From contig JAHCJI010000004.1 of NCBI GenBank assembly GCA_026126305.1, forward strand, positions 146,206-210,205: a DNA stretch of 64,000 nt, read 5' to 3'. Numbering within the stretch: position 1 is the first letter of the stretch; the number at the start of each line of letters is the position of its first letter. The DNA comes from Phycisphaeraceae bacterium (GTDB lineage: Bacteria; Planctomycetota; Phycisphaerae; Phycisphaerales; UBA1924). A program made the translations under genes and the position numbers. Below, in pieces: positions 46,881-55,750 of this stretch. Under the pieces are notes generated by a model. It searched no databases and was not told the origin of the DNA. It saw only the letters and a list, made by a program, of their open reading frames with translations.

Positions 46881-47651
46881 TCAGCCGCCTTGGCCGTCGG
46901 TGCCATCACCGTCGCCGTCATGATCGGGCGCTGGCAAGGCACGTCCTCCTGAGGCTGGAGGGGCATTCACGACCTGGCGGCCCAGCGTGCCGTTGATGAG
47001 GCTCTCGATCTGTTCGGCGATGTCGACCTCATAGGGCTCGTTGGGGATGCCCAACTCGTCGGCCTTTTTGGTGGCCTCCTGGGTGAAGAGACGCAGCTGT
47101 GGTGCCGTTGGATTCTGCATGGGCTGGAGATCACCATCGGCGTCTCGCTGCGAGATGGGCTCGATGATGGCTTCAAGGTCGTTGAGGACCATCTGGCCTT
47201 CGATGAGGGCACGCTGGATGCGTTGGACGGCCAAGCGTCCCTCGGCACGTTCCTCGTCGGTAAGGCCCGCGGCCTGGAAGTGGCTGACCGCGACGTACTC
47301 GAGCATTCCAACGGGCAGGATCGGGTGGTTCTGGAGCGCTTGAGCGACCTTGGCCAGGTCCTCAATACCGATGGTCTTGTTCTTGAAGGCTTCGGTGAGT
47401 TGGTCGATCTGCGTATTGATGCGGCCAACCTGTTCTGCGGGCAGCTTGGTTTCGGCGACGACGGCCTTCATGCCGGCGTTCATGGTGCTTGCGGTCCAGC
47501 CTCGCCAGTTCATCCAGACGACCAAGGCCGCGATGATCCCCAGCACGACGATCACGCCCAGGACGGCCAGGCAGCCCACGAGGATGTTGCCCCGGCCGCG
47601 CCAGGCCTTCTGGATGTTTGCTCGACGCATAGTTTGGTTTATGGATGGCAT
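46881..47651 (-). CDS. Single-pass membrane protein, unknown function
   Basis: A 256-residue protein. A short basic N-terminus (INQTMRRANIQKAWRGRG) is followed by a transmembrane helix (about 22-46, ILVGCLAVLGVIVVLGIIAAL). A soluble helical domain then has QIDQLTEAFKNKTIGIEDLA and RLAVQRIQRALIEGQMVLND. The tail is acidic and Gly-rich. No family is recognised. GGGGGAACAC lies directly before ATG 47651. Confidence 0.65.
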   Translation of the reverse strand: MPSINQTMRRANIQKAWRGRGNILVGCLAVLGVIVVLGIIAALVVWMNWRGWTASTMNAGMKAVVAETKLPAEQVGRINTQIDQLTEAFKNKTIGIEDLAKVAQALQNHPILPVGMLEYVAVSHFQAAGLTDEERAEGRLAVQRIQRALIEGQMVLNDLEAIIEPISQRDADGDLQPMQNPTAPQLRLFTQEATKKADELGIPNEPYEVDIAEQIESLINGTLGRQVVNAPPASGGRALPAPDHDGDGDGTDGQGG

Positions 47652-47774
47652 GTGTTCCCCCGTCCGGTTGAATGTTCGTGAATCACCCAAGACCCCAGTT
47701 TGGTGTGCCGATGGGAGTCTACGCTTGACGCTGGGAAAGTCATGGTTAGGCTTTCAGCTCGACAACCGATCCTT

Positions 47775-47846
47775 TCCCCGATAGCTCAATGGTAGAGCGA
47801 GCGGCTGTTAACCGCTAGGTTCCAGGTTCGAGCCCTGGTCGGGGAG
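47775..47846 (+). tRNA. tRNA-Asn (anticodon GTT)
   Basis: A cloverleaf is complete. The acceptor stem is TCCCCGA/TCGGGGA with discriminator G. The D arm is GCTC-AATGGTA-GAGC, the anticodon stem-loop is GCGGC-TGTTAAC-CGC with GTT, and the T arm is CCAGG-TTCGAGC-CCTGG. CCA is not encoded. Accessory DNA begins about 270 bases downstream. Confidence 0.95.
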
Positions 47847-47852
47847 TTTTCG

Positions 47853-47881
47853 ACGCCGTCGCGGAATCGCGGCGGCGTTTT
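47853..47881 (+). terminator. Intrinsic terminator after tRNA-Asn
   Basis: An 11-bp GC-rich stem, ACGCCGTCGCG and CGCGGCGGCGT with a GAAT loop and one G-U pair, is followed by TTTTGGTTT. It lies 7 bases after the tRNA. Confidence 0.75.
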
Positions 47882-48291
47882 GGTTTACGGCTCGGGCGTT
47901 TTGGCCGCCTCCGGGCGTGGACGGCCCGACGCGCGGAAGGTCCCGTCGGGACGGGGGTTTCCGACGCCGGAGCGGGAACCCGGCCCGCCTGCCGCGCTCT
48001 CGGTCTTGAAGCCGAATCTCGGGGTCCGACGGCAACCCCCACGGTTGCTCTCGCCCCACCGGCGGCAACCCTCTCGTACTCTCGCGCTCTCTGGTTGACG
48101 GGTCGGCTGAGCTTAACGGCAGGGTTGCTCTCGGGGGCCTACCCGGTTGACCAATGTGGACCATGACCCCGTTTGTCTCGGGCGTCGCGGTCATCGGGAT
48201 CGGCCCCAAACTCGATCACCTGGGCTGCCAGCCCAACAATCGGGCCATGCCTACCGGGAGCCCAAGTTGATCACCGCACGGAGATTCGACC
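47882..48291. other. Non-coding stretch before the SIR2-TPR gene; holds the left direct repeat
   Basis: About 400 bases without a supportable gene. It contains the left copy (48121-48140) of a 20-bp repeat that also occurs after the SIR2-TPR gene, and a shorter partial copy of the same core (GGTTGCTCTCG) near 48052. It is probably the left boundary of the accessory DNA. Confidence 0.5.
48121..48140 (+). repeat. Left 20-bp direct repeat (attachment-site candidate)
   Basis: The sequence agggttgctctcgggggcct here matches 52731-52750 at 19 of 20 positions, and the last 16 are identical. The two copies bracket the SIR2-TPR-PIN gene. Confidence 0.55.
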
Positions 48292-51200
48292 TTGCCTGAG
48301 CCCCTCGGCAGCAAGGACGCGAGCGACGTCCAAGCGAACGAGGAGGCGTACTCCCGCCTCTTGGGGGCTCTCGCTGCTCGGCCCAATGTTGTCGTCGGCG
48401 CTGGCACCAGTGCCGCGGTGGGGTACCCCCTCTGGCGCCCGTTGATCCAGCGATTGGCTCAGGCGGTGCGAACAAAGCGTTCTGAGCAGTCTCCTCATCT
48501 CGACGGGATTCTGGCCCAGAGGGATGCCCTCTGGCAGGCCCAAAAGCTCCGCGAGCTGCTGGGGGAGGAACTCTACTGGAGCGAGCTACGGTCGGCTTTC
48601 ACCGGCTCGGATGACCGCTTCACCAAGCTGCATACGACGCTCCTTTCGCTTCCCTTCCGCCACGTGCTGACAACGAACTACGACCGCGTCTTCGAGCGAG
48701 CCGCCGGCAGTCATCCCTTCTTCGCCTTTGACTTTGATGAGGGAACCGCGCTCGGGCAGTTTCTCGACGGGTGGAGCAAGCCCGACAATCCCCGGCACAT
48801 CGTGCACGTTCACGGCTCGATCGAGCGACCAAGCGGAATCGTGCTCACGCTAGCAGACTATCGCGCCCGGTATCAGCAAGCGAACTGGGCTACGGAAGCG
48901 CTCAAGCAACTATTCGCTTTTGACACTGTCTTCATCGGATTCTCGCTCGACGATGAGGACGTGATGGCGGCGTTCGACTACTTCAGTGCTCTATTCGGCC
49001 AGGCCGAACCTAAGCACTTCGCCATACTCGCCGAACCATCGGACGGGCACTCGGCGGTCCTCCGAACACGTTTGCGAGATCGATTCCGGGTCGAGCCGGT
49101 GTTCTATGCCTCGACTCCGGATCACGCAGCGCTCCCGGTGCTAATCGAGAAACTCTACATCGATGCGTCCAAGGCGCCTAGTCGCCGGCCCGGTGCATCG
49201 GCAACTGAGCTCGTCACCGCCACCGTCCAGTTGGTGCTCGCAGACGAACCCGAGCGACTGGCCCAGACTCTCTCACGTGTCGCCGAGATCGCGGAGCAGG
49301 CCGGCCGCATGGCCGAGGCGCTTCCAGCGCTGCTTCCGTCTGCGGTGGAGACAGCGGAGGTGATCGAGGCAAAGGGGCCCATCGATGAGGAAATCGATGC
49401 GGCCTTCGCGTTCGTCGAGAGAGGCCAGGCCGATGTCACCCTGGAATTGCTCGAGCGTGTACTGACACGGGAGGGGCCGGCGCTCTCAGAGCGGCTGCGG
49501 TATCGAGTGCTGGCGAACATCGGCAACGCCCTGTACGCGATGGGGAAGCGCCGCGATGCCGCCACGAAGTATCTGGAGGCAGTTCCGCTTCGTCCGAATG
49601 ACCGTAACGCTCGCGGCCTGGAGGTGCTTGCGTATTTCCTCCTTGAGGACGACGCAAAGGCACACGAGCTCGCATCGGTTCTGTGCGATACAGAGCCGAC
49701 CTTTGGCCGCGCACACGCGCTGCGCCTCCGAACGATGGCACCCGGCCAGGATTTCACCGTAGCCGAGAGCAGCGTGCCTGAGCCATTGCGGCGGGACCCG
49801 GAGGTCGCCGCAGCCTTATCCGATATCGCACGTGACAGTGGTCGTCTCGATGACCAGGAGCGCTATGCGAGGGAAGCACTCGGCGCCTCGCCCAATTGGA
49901 CGGATGCGATGAATCTGCTGGGTTGTGCCCTCTTCATGCGCGCCAGAGCTGCCGGTGTCATCGATGTAGAGCATGGGATCGTGGCAACCGATCCGCAGCC
50001 ACTCGTTGAGGCCGAGGACCTGTTCACGCGCGCCCTCGCCAAGGAGCCCGCGGGCACTGCCAATCCACTCTTCGCTGGGCCGTATTTCAACCGCGCATCT
50101 GTCCGAAAGAGCCTTGGCAAATATGATGAAGCGACCGCCGATCTACACGAAGCATTTCGTCGGGGCAGAGACGAGCGGGAGATCGTGTTCGGATACGCGC
50201 TCTCGCGCTCAAAGGAGGGAGATCTTGACGCGGCCATAAGCGCGATATCTGGCCTTCGGTCGGCCGCGTCGGACGCCCAAGCTTGCCTTCTCAATGCCGA
50301 ATTCCTGTTGGAGCGTGGTCGCCCAGAGGACCGCGAGATTGCCATTGCAGGCTTGCGACCATTCGTCGAACGGCTCGACACTGTCGAGCCGGTAACGCAG
50401 CGACCCGACTTTGTCGCCGTACTGGCCGCACTCCTCCGTGCCGCCGGTGACGAGAGTGCGCTCGAGTCGGTGCTTGGCCTGGTGCCCGCCGGCGCACTAG
50501 ACACACTCCAGGTTCAATTGCTGAAGGCGGAGGATGCTCTCCGCCGCACCGCGAGATCAGATGCCCAGGAGCTGACGCGAGAAGTGCTAGGGTCTCTACG
50601 CCCGGAGTCAGATTGGTTTCTGCGGCGAGGAGCCGCATCGATCGCGGAGCGGGCCGGCCTCTTTCGCGAGGCCTTCGACCTGTGGAGGTCGCTCATACCT
50701 CCTCGCTTCTTCAACATCGACAGTGCGAGCCTGCTGCGGTGCGCCTACCGGCTCGGCGAACATCGCTTCATCCTGGACTTCTGTAGAGCGCTGAGAGAAC
50801 ACGGCGTCCATGAGCGGAGCGCGTACGAAATCGAGATTGACACGCTAGTGCACTACCGGGAGCGTGCGCCGGCACTCACGTTGCTGAACGATTGGTTGGC
50901 AGCTCATCCGAATGACATAGTGATGCGCGTCCGCCGCTGTCTGATCGCTGTCGAGCGTGGTGACGAGACATCCCTAGCCGCTGATGTCCCCCACCTCCCC
51001 GGGCCACTGGAGGTGTCTGACGGGCATCTCGGCAACAACGTGGTCTACATCCTTCGGCACGTGCAGAAGCCCGAACAGGTGGTTGAATACGCCTACGAGC
51101 TGTCGCGACGTTTTCCAGACAGTGAGCCGGCGCAGTACGCTCTGGTCGCGTCCGTCCTTGCACCGCTTCGGGGAGAGCTCCGCCTGGCGCAACCTGCAGT

Positions 51201-52722
51201 GGTAGACGAGAGTTCGGCCGTGCTTCTACGTCGCGAGGACCGAGCGACGGCGGAATGGATCTCTGTGGAGTCCGGACCCAACGCCAGTCCGGCCCAGGGG
51301 GAATTCCGCAGGTCGCATCCCTTAGTGGCGGCGATTGTGGGCAAGGGAGTCGGAGATCGCGTATCGGTCGGCGAGCACACGTACACCATCGATGCGATCG
51401 AGAGCCGAGTCGCACATCGCGTTCGAACCGTGCTGGCAAAGTTCAGTGAGTGGTTTCCGAACCAGCGTGCATTCAGGGAGTTTAAGGTCGCCACGCCCAT
51501 CCCGGACAATACGGATGCGCGGGAGGCGCTAGGTGACGTCTGGAAGCTGCTCAAGCAGGAGGAGGACCAGCGGAAGGCTCTGGAGGGCTTTTACCAGGAG
51601 GGGCCGGTACCGATCTCCACGTTCGCTCGGTATGTGGGGCGCTCTGTTATCGAAACCGTCGGGCATTTGGCAAGGCAGCCACATCTGGGCATCCGCTGTG
51701 CATTCGGCGGCGCTGGCGAATGGGCCGCTGCAACGAAGGAGGTCCGCGAGGCCGAGGCGGTCGTGCTCGATAGCACCGCCGTCGCCACGCTGCACCTGCT
51801 TGGCATCCACGACAGGCTGCCGGCGCTCCCGTTCCGGTGTGTTGTACCGGACAGCGTCATCCAGGAGGTACGGAACCTGGTGCGAGATCTCTCCAGTGGT
51901 CCACAGCCCAGCGGGTACCTTGCTGCGGTCGATGGACGTCCCGTGCTGCAAGAGTTCTCGGCGGAGCGGCAATCGCTGTGGATTCGTAGTCTCGAAGGGC
52001 TGGTCGCGTCGCTCCTAGCGTCCGGCGATGTCGTCGGCGGCAGCTCCCTCTTGGAATTGCCAGAGGGGCAGCGCGATCGCCTTCCGAAGATGGTCGGGGC
52101 CGGCGTGGCGGACGCGATCGCAGTGGCACGGGCGCGAGGTATTCCGCTGTGGTCGGACGATTTGACGGTGTCCGTCTTGGCGCAGAACGAATGGGGCATC
52201 CGTCGCGTCTGGAGCCAGGCGGTGTTTGCCGTGTCGGCCGAGGTGAATCCCAACGGTATGTTCGACCCGCAGTCCATTGCGATTGGGCTGTTCGAGTTGA
52301 ACTACTTCTTCACTCGGCTTGGCGTCGCCGAGTTGACGCGCATTCTGCGTGAGGTGGGATGGAACGCGAAGCACGTCCGTGCCCGAAGGGCGATTGAGTA
52401 CGTGTGGGCACATGGGCCGACGCACCCGGTCAACTGGCAGATCTCAATACGGCTTCTGTGGGCAATTTGGCGAACGTGCCCCAAGCCGGAAAGCGCTGAG
52501 CGCGTGATCGGTACTCTGCTGGACGGAATGCCGCGCGGAGTTGCTGTCGTGGTCGCAAAGGCGATCTACCGCGCCCATCTACCGCAGCGAATGCTCGCTA
52601 ACGTCGATCCGGCGGACGCAGCGGCATTACGCCGCCTGCGGCGAGTTCTTCGTCGGTGGCGTGGCAGGCACCCGGCTTCAGCGCTCCCCACTCGGAGGGG
52701 GCGAGCCGCGCGGCGCGCCTGA
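48292..52722 (+). CDS. SIR2-TPR-GreA/B-C-PIN multidomain protein, anti-phage candidate
   Basis: A 1476-residue protein. Residues 20-290 are a SIR2-like domain: VVVGAGTSAAVGYPLW, TTNYDRVFERA (Asn129), the catalytic His in HVHGSIERP (about 172-174) and FIGFSLDDEDV. Residues 360-965 are helical TPR-like repeats. Residues 970-1042 (HPLVAAIVGKGVGDRVSVG) resemble the C-terminal domain of GreA/GreB. Residues 1155-1300 look like a PIN nuclease with acidic residues D1160, E1192, D1274 and D1289/D1290 (WSDDLTVSVLA). SIR2 defence proteins destroy NAD+ and PIN domains cut RNA, so an abortive-infection protein with two effectors is plausible but inferred. The start is TTG 48292 with CGGAG upstream. It is a single gene flanked by 20-bp direct repeats. 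Confidence 0.8.
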   Translation: MPEPLGSKDASDVQANEEAYSRLLGALAARPNVVVGAGTSAAVGYPLWRPLIQRLAQAVRTKRSEQSPHLDGILAQRDALWQAQKLRELLGEELYWSELRSAFTGSDDRFTKLHTTLLSLPFRHVLTTNYDRVFERAAGSHPFFAFDFDEGTALGQFLDGWSKPDNPRHIVHVHGSIERPSGIVLTLADYRARYQQANWATEALKQLFAFDTVFIGFSLDDEDVMAAFDYFSALFGQAEPKHFAILAEPSDGHSAVLRTRLRDRFRVEPVFYASTPDHAALPVLIEKLYIDASKAPSRRPGASATELVTATVQLVLADEPERLAQTLSRVAEIAEQAGRMAEALPALLPSAVETAEVIEAKGPIDEEIDAAFAFVERGQADVTLELLERVLTREGPALSERLRYRVLANIGNALYAMGKRRDAATKYLEAVPLRPNDRNARGLEVLAYFLLEDDAKAHELASVLCDTEPTFGRAHALRLRTMAPGQDFTVAESSVPEPLRRDPEVAAALSDIARDSGRLDDQERYAREALGASPNWTDAMNLLGCALFMRARAAGVIDVEHGIVATDPQPLVEAEDLFTRALAKEPAGTANPLFAGPYFNRASVRKSLGKYDEATADLHEAFRRGRDEREIVFGYALSRSKEGDLDAAISAISGLRSAASDAQACLLNAEFLLERGRPEDREIAIAGLRPFVERLDTVEPVTQRPDFVAVLAALLRAAGDESALESVLGLVPAGALDTLQVQLLKAEDALRRTARSDAQELTREVLGSLRPESDWFLRRGAASIAERAGLFREAFDLWRSLIPPRFFNIDSASLLRCAYRLGEHRFILDFCRALREHGVHERSAYEIEIDTLVHYRERAPALTLLNDWLAAHPNDIVMRVRRCLIAVERGDETSLAADVPHLPGPLEVSDGHLGNNVVYILRHVQKPEQVVEYAYELSRRFPDSEPAQYALVASVLAPLRGELRLAQPAVVDESSAVLLRREDRATAEWISVESGPNASPAQGEFRRSHPLVAAIVGKGVGDRVSVGEHTYTIDAIESRVAHRVRTVLAKFSEWFPNQRAFREFKVATPIPDNTDAREALGDVWKLLKQEEDQRKALEGFYQEGPVPISTFARYVGRSVIETVGHLARQPHLGIRCAFGGAGEWAAATKEVREAEAVVLDSTAVATLHLLGIHDRLPALPFRCVVPDSVIQEVRNLVRDLSSGPQPSGYLAAVDGRPVLQEFSAERQSLWIRSLEGLVASLLASGDVVGGSSLLELPEGQRDRLPKMVGAGVADAIAVARARGIPLWSDDLTVSVLAQNEWGIRRVWSQAVFAVSAEVNPNGMFDPQSIAIGLFELNYFFTRLGVAELTRILREVGWNAKHVRARRAIEYVWAHGPTHPVNWQISIRLLWAIWRTCPKPESAERVIGTLLDGMPRGVAVVVAKAIYRAHLPQRMLANVDPADAAALRRLRRVLRRWRGRHPASALPTRRGRAARRA

Positions 52723-52730
52723 AAGGCTGG

Positions 52731-52750
52731 AGGTTTGCTCTCGGGGGCCT
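52731..52750 (+). repeat. Right 20-bp direct repeat (attachment-site candidate)
   Basis: aggtttgctctcgggggcct, the partner of 48121-48140. It lies 8 bases after the SIR2-TPR-PIN stop and 127 bases before the first gene of the serine-recombinase cassette, where an attL would be expected. Confidence 0.55.
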
Positions 52751-52773
52751 CGCGCGCGATTTCAAGAACGCAT

Positions 52774-52793
52774 CGCGTAGATATCCAGTAGCC
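52774..52793 (+). repeat. Copy 1 of a 20-bp motif repeated in the element
   Basis: CGCGTAG-A-TATCCAGTAGCC here and CGCGTAG-G-TATCCAGTAGCC at 59369-59388 differ at one base. Both lie upstream of a small gene in the same direction, which favours a promoter-like role; a second pair of recombination sites is possible. Confidence 0.5.
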
Positions 52794-52876
52794 CGGCGGC
52801 GGCGTGCCGCGGGCGACCGATCCCTGATCACCACGACCGACCACGGACGGGTGAGCATCTCCGGAAGGAGTGCGTG

Positions 52877-53083
52877 ATGTCGCTGCGCCCCGACCCGACC
52901 GACCCGGCGGACATGACGCCGGAGCAGCGCCTCGACGAGGTCGCGTCCATCTTCGCCCGCGGCATTTTGCGGCTGCATGGGCGGGTTCCGGCACATGCCG
53001 CCCCCGCCGAGAATCCTCGGGAATCTTCGGCCACATGCCTTGAACTCGCCGCACCTCCTCGCCCTGATGGGACCACTGGTTAA
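52877..53083 (+). CDS. Small first ORF of the recombinase cassette
   Basis: A 68-residue protein beginning MSLRPDPTDPADMTPEQRLD, then EVASIFARGILRLHGRVPAH. Small proteins with the pattern 'TPEQR..E.A.ILA.G.LRL' are the usual first gene ahead of DUF2924 and a recombinase in this type of cassette; their function is unknown. GGAAGGAG lies 7 bases ahead of ATG 52877. DUF2924 follows after 26 bases. Confidence 0.65.
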   Translation: MSLRPDPTDPADMTPEQRLDEVASIFARGILRLHGRVPAHAAPAENPRESSATCLELAAPPRPDGTTG

Positions 53084-53109
53084 CGGCCAGAGAAAGGCGG
53101 TGATGTGCG

Positions 53110-53625
53110 ATGCTGAACGTGGGCCAGAAGGTGAGCGAACTGCGGCGGATGACCGTCGGCGAACTCCGGCGCGAGTACGCCGAGGTCTTCGGCGAGCAGA
53201 CCCGCTCGTTCCACAAGGAGTTCTTGGTCCGCCGGATCGCGTGGCGGATTCAGGCCAACGCGGAGGGCGGGCTGCCCGAACGGGCGCGGCAGCGTGCGCT
53301 GGAAATCGCTGACGACGCCGATCTCCGCACGCGGGCACCGGCCGGCGCGGAGCCCGTCAAGGTCGCGGCCCGTGCGCCCGGCGGCCGCGTGGTGACCAAG
53401 CGGGTCGAGGCCCCCGCCGACGCCCGGCTCCCGATGCCGGGGGCGCTCCTGACTCGGGAATACCGGGGCCGCACCATCCGAGTCCGGGTCCTGCCGAACG
53501 GGTTCGACTTCGAGGGGACGATCTACCGGTCGCTCTCGGCTGTCGCGCAGGCGGTCACCGGGGCGCACTGGAACGGCTACCTGTTCTTCGGGATTCAGGC
53601 ACCGAAGGCCGCGGAGGCACGATGA
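53110..53625 (+). CDS. DUF2924 protein
   Basis: A 171-residue basic protein of the DUF2924 family. The N-terminal part reads ELRRMTVGELRREYAEVFGE, SFHKEFLVRRIAWRIQ. The C-terminal part is LTREYRGRTIRVRVLPNGFD, then YRSLSAVAQAVTGAHWNGYL and FFG. DUF2924 is regularly encoded directly upstream of large serine recombinases. The C-terminal module resembles the AT-hook/RAMA-like domain 'G.....G..Y.SLSA.A...TG...NG..FF'. Its stop overlaps the recombinase ATG by 4 bases. Confidence 0.85.
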   Translation: MLNVGQKVSELRRMTVGELRREYAEVFGEQTRSFHKEFLVRRIAWRIQANAEGGLPERARQRALEIADDADLRTRAPAGAEPVKVAARAPGGRVVTKRVEAPADARLPMPGALLTREYRGRTIRVRVLPNGFDFEGTIYRSLSAVAQAVTGAHWNGYLFFGIQAPKAAEAR

Positions 53626-55202
53626 CGCGACACCGACCCAACCAGAGCAACGGCAAGGTGCCCGCCGTCCGGTGCGCCATCTACACCCGCAAGAGCAGCG
53701 AGGAGGGACTCGAGCAGGAGTTCAACTCGCTGGACGCCCAGCGGGAGAGCGGCGAGGCGTACATCCGAAGCCAGAGCGGAGAGGGATGGACCTGCCTCCC
53801 CGACCGCTATGACGACGGCGGCTTCACCGGCGGAAACATGGACCGGCCGGCGCTCAAGCGCCTCATGGCCGACATCGAGGCAGGCAAGATCGACTGCGTG
53901 GTGGTCTACAAGGTGGACCGGTTGTCGCGCTCACTGCTCGATTTCGCCCGCATGATGGAGGCGTTCGAGCGCCACATGGTCTCGTTCGTCTCTGTTACCC
54001 AGCAGTTCAACACGGCGTCGTCAATGGGACGGCTGGTCCTCAACGTCCTCCTGTCGTTCGCGCAGTTCGAGCGGGAGATCATCTCCGAGCGCACGCGGGA
54101 CAAGATCGCCGCCACTCGCCGGAAGGGGAAGTGGGCTGGCGGGCACCCCATCCTCGGCTACGACGTGGACCCGCGCGGGTTCCGGCTGGTGGTCAACGAG
54201 GAGGAGGCGGCCCGCGTCCGCGACATCTTCGCGCTCTACCTTGAGCACCAGTCGCTGATTGCCACGGTGAAGGCCATCGACGCGCGCGAGTGGCTCAACA
54301 AGCAGTGGACGACGCGGAAGGGCAAGGCACGGGGCGGGAAGCCGTTCGACAAGAACAGCGTGTTCAAGCTCCTCACCAACGTCGCGTATCTCGGGAAGGT
54401 CAAGTACAAGAACGAGGTCCACGCGGGGGAGCACGAGGCGATCGTCGATCACGCCATCTGGCAGCGGGCGCAGCAACTCCTGGCCCGCAACGGACGGACG
54501 GGGGGCGCGGCGGTCCGCAACAAGTACGGGGCGCTGCTGAAGGGCCTTCTCTACTGCACGCCCTGCGGCTGCTCGATGGGGCACACGTATTCGACCAAGA
54601 ACGGGAGCATTCAGTACCGCTACTACGTCTGCCTGCGCGCGCAGAAGCGCGGCTGGCACACCTGCCCCTCGAAGTCGATCCCCGCAGCCGAGATCGAGCG
54701 GCTCGTGGTGGAACAGGTTCGAGCCATCGGCCGCGACCCCGCGCTGCTGAACGCCACGCTGAAGCACGCGCGGAAGCAGGCCCAGGAGGCGATCGCGGCG
54801 TTGGAGGCGCAGCGGGCGGCTCTGGAACGCGACCTGAAGCGTCATTACCGGGAGGTGCGAACGCTCGCGTCGGAGGCGGCGTCGTCGAACGGGGCCGCCG
54901 CGGCACGCCTGGGCGATCTCAACGAGCGCATCCGCGCCGGCGAACAGGCCATGACGGAGCTTCGGGAGAAGGCGGTCGCCCTCAGCCGCGAGATCGTGGA
55001 CGAGCGCGAGGTGGCCGAGGCGATGAAAGCGTTCGATCCGGTGTGGGAGACGCTTTCGCCTCGGGAGCAAGCCCGCGTGGTGCGGTTGCTCGTCCAGCAG
55101 GTGGACTACGACGGCGGGACCGGCACGGTTTCGCTGACGTTCCACCCGGACGGACTGCGGGCTTTGTCGGCGGAGGCTGAAGTAGAGGAGGTGGCTGTGT
55201 GA
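53622..55202 (+). CDS. Large serine recombinase
   Basis: A 526-residue site-specific recombinase. The resolvase domain starts RCAIYTRKSSEEGLEQEFNS, with the catalytic Ser at about 25. It has DDGGFTGGNMDRPALKRL, YKVDRLSRSLLDF and FEREIISERTRDKIAATRRKG. The recombinase domain has GYDVDPRGFRLVVNEEEAA, and a zinc-ribbon part reads GLLYCTPCGCSMGHTY with CLRAQKRGWHTCPSKSI. A coiled coil follows. It should integrate or excise the element by cutting at short att sites. It overlaps both neighbours by 4 bases. Confidence 0.93.
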   Translation: MTRHRPNQSNGKVPAVRCAIYTRKSSEEGLEQEFNSLDAQRESGEAYIRSQSGEGWTCLPDRYDDGGFTGGNMDRPALKRLMADIEAGKIDCVVVYKVDRLSRSLLDFARMMEAFERHMVSFVSVTQQFNTASSMGRLVLNVLLSFAQFEREIISERTRDKIAATRRKGKWAGGHPILGYDVDPRGFRLVVNEEEAARVRDIFALYLEHQSLIATVKAIDAREWLNKQWTTRKGKARGGKPFDKNSVFKLLTNVAYLGKVKYKNEVHAGEHEAIVDHAIWQRAQQLLARNGRTGGAAVRNKYGALLKGLLYCTPCGCSMGHTYSTKNGSIQYRYYVCLRAQKRGWHTCPSKSIPAAEIERLVVEQVRAIGRDPALLNATLKHARKQAQEAIAALEAQRAALERDLKRHYREVRTLASEAASSNGAAAARLGDLNERIRAGEQAMTELREKAVALSREIVDEREVAEAMKAFDPVWETLSPREQARVVRLLVQQVDYDGGTGTVSLTFHPDGLRALSAEAEVEEVAV

Positions 55203-55621
55203 ACCAGATCGCTGCGCCGAAGGTCGAGTTCAAGGTCCACTTCCAGGCGACGCGGCGGGGGAAGAAGCGAGCGGTTGTCGGGGGCAGGTCGTCGGACGTG
55301 ACCACGCCGCCGGGCAATCTGCCCCGCGTGACGCGCCTCATGGCGCTCGCGATCCGCTTTGAGCAACTGATCCGTGACGGCGAGGTCCGCGACCTTGCCG
55401 ACATTGCCCGCCTCGGCCAGGTCACCCGCGCCCGCGTCACGCAGATCATGAACCTGCTGCACCTCGCGCCCGACATTCAAGCAGCGATCCTGTTCCTTCC
55501 CCGCATCGAAGGTGGTCGCGATCCGATCACCGAGCGTGACCTCCGCCCCGTAGCAGCGATCGTCGATTGGAGGAAGCAGCGGGCTGCGTGGCGCAGGCTT
55601 GCGACCCAACCAATATCCTAA
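55199..55621 (+). CDS. Small HTH partner of the recombinase
   Basis: A 140-residue protein starting at GTG 55199, overlapping the recombinase stop. The middle holds a helix-turn-helix: LADIARLGQVTRARVTQIMN, LLHLAPDIQAAILFLP. Proteins ending this way are the usual last gene of the DUF2924-recombinase cassette. It may be a directionality or regulatory factor; this is inference from position. Confidence 0.75.
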   Translation: MNQIAAPKVEFKVHFQATRRGKKRAVVGGRSSDVTTPPGNLPRVTRLMALAIRFEQLIRDGEVRDLADIARLGQVTRARVTQIMNLLHLAPDIQAAILFLPRIEGGRDPITERDLRPVAAIVDWRKQRAAWRRLATQPIS

Positions 55622-55653
55622 CTCTTGGCTCCATTTGCCACGCCGAGATCGGT

Positions 55654-55659
55654 TACAAT
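55654..55659 (+). promoter_or_regulatory. Possible -10 box ahead of the Met-Gly/QueC-like module
   Basis: TACAAT in an otherwise GC-rich gap, about 95 bases before ATG 55751. Candidate -35 boxes (TTGGCT, TTGCCA) are at poor spacing, so this is tentative. It would start a transcript separate from the recombinase cassette. Confidence 0.3.
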
Positions 55660-55750
55660 GCTGGTCCCAGCCGAATTCCGGCCTGTTCGGGCCGATCTTG
55701 ATGTCGGCAGCGCGCTCCACCCCCGCGCGTACCGAACGGGAACCAGACCG

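Noticed and set aside
47775..47846. tRNA-Asn as the integration site of the element
   Set aside because: No second copy of the tRNA 3' end was found in the window, and the element carries a serine rather than tyrosine recombinase. The 20-bp repeats at 48121 and 52731 fit better.
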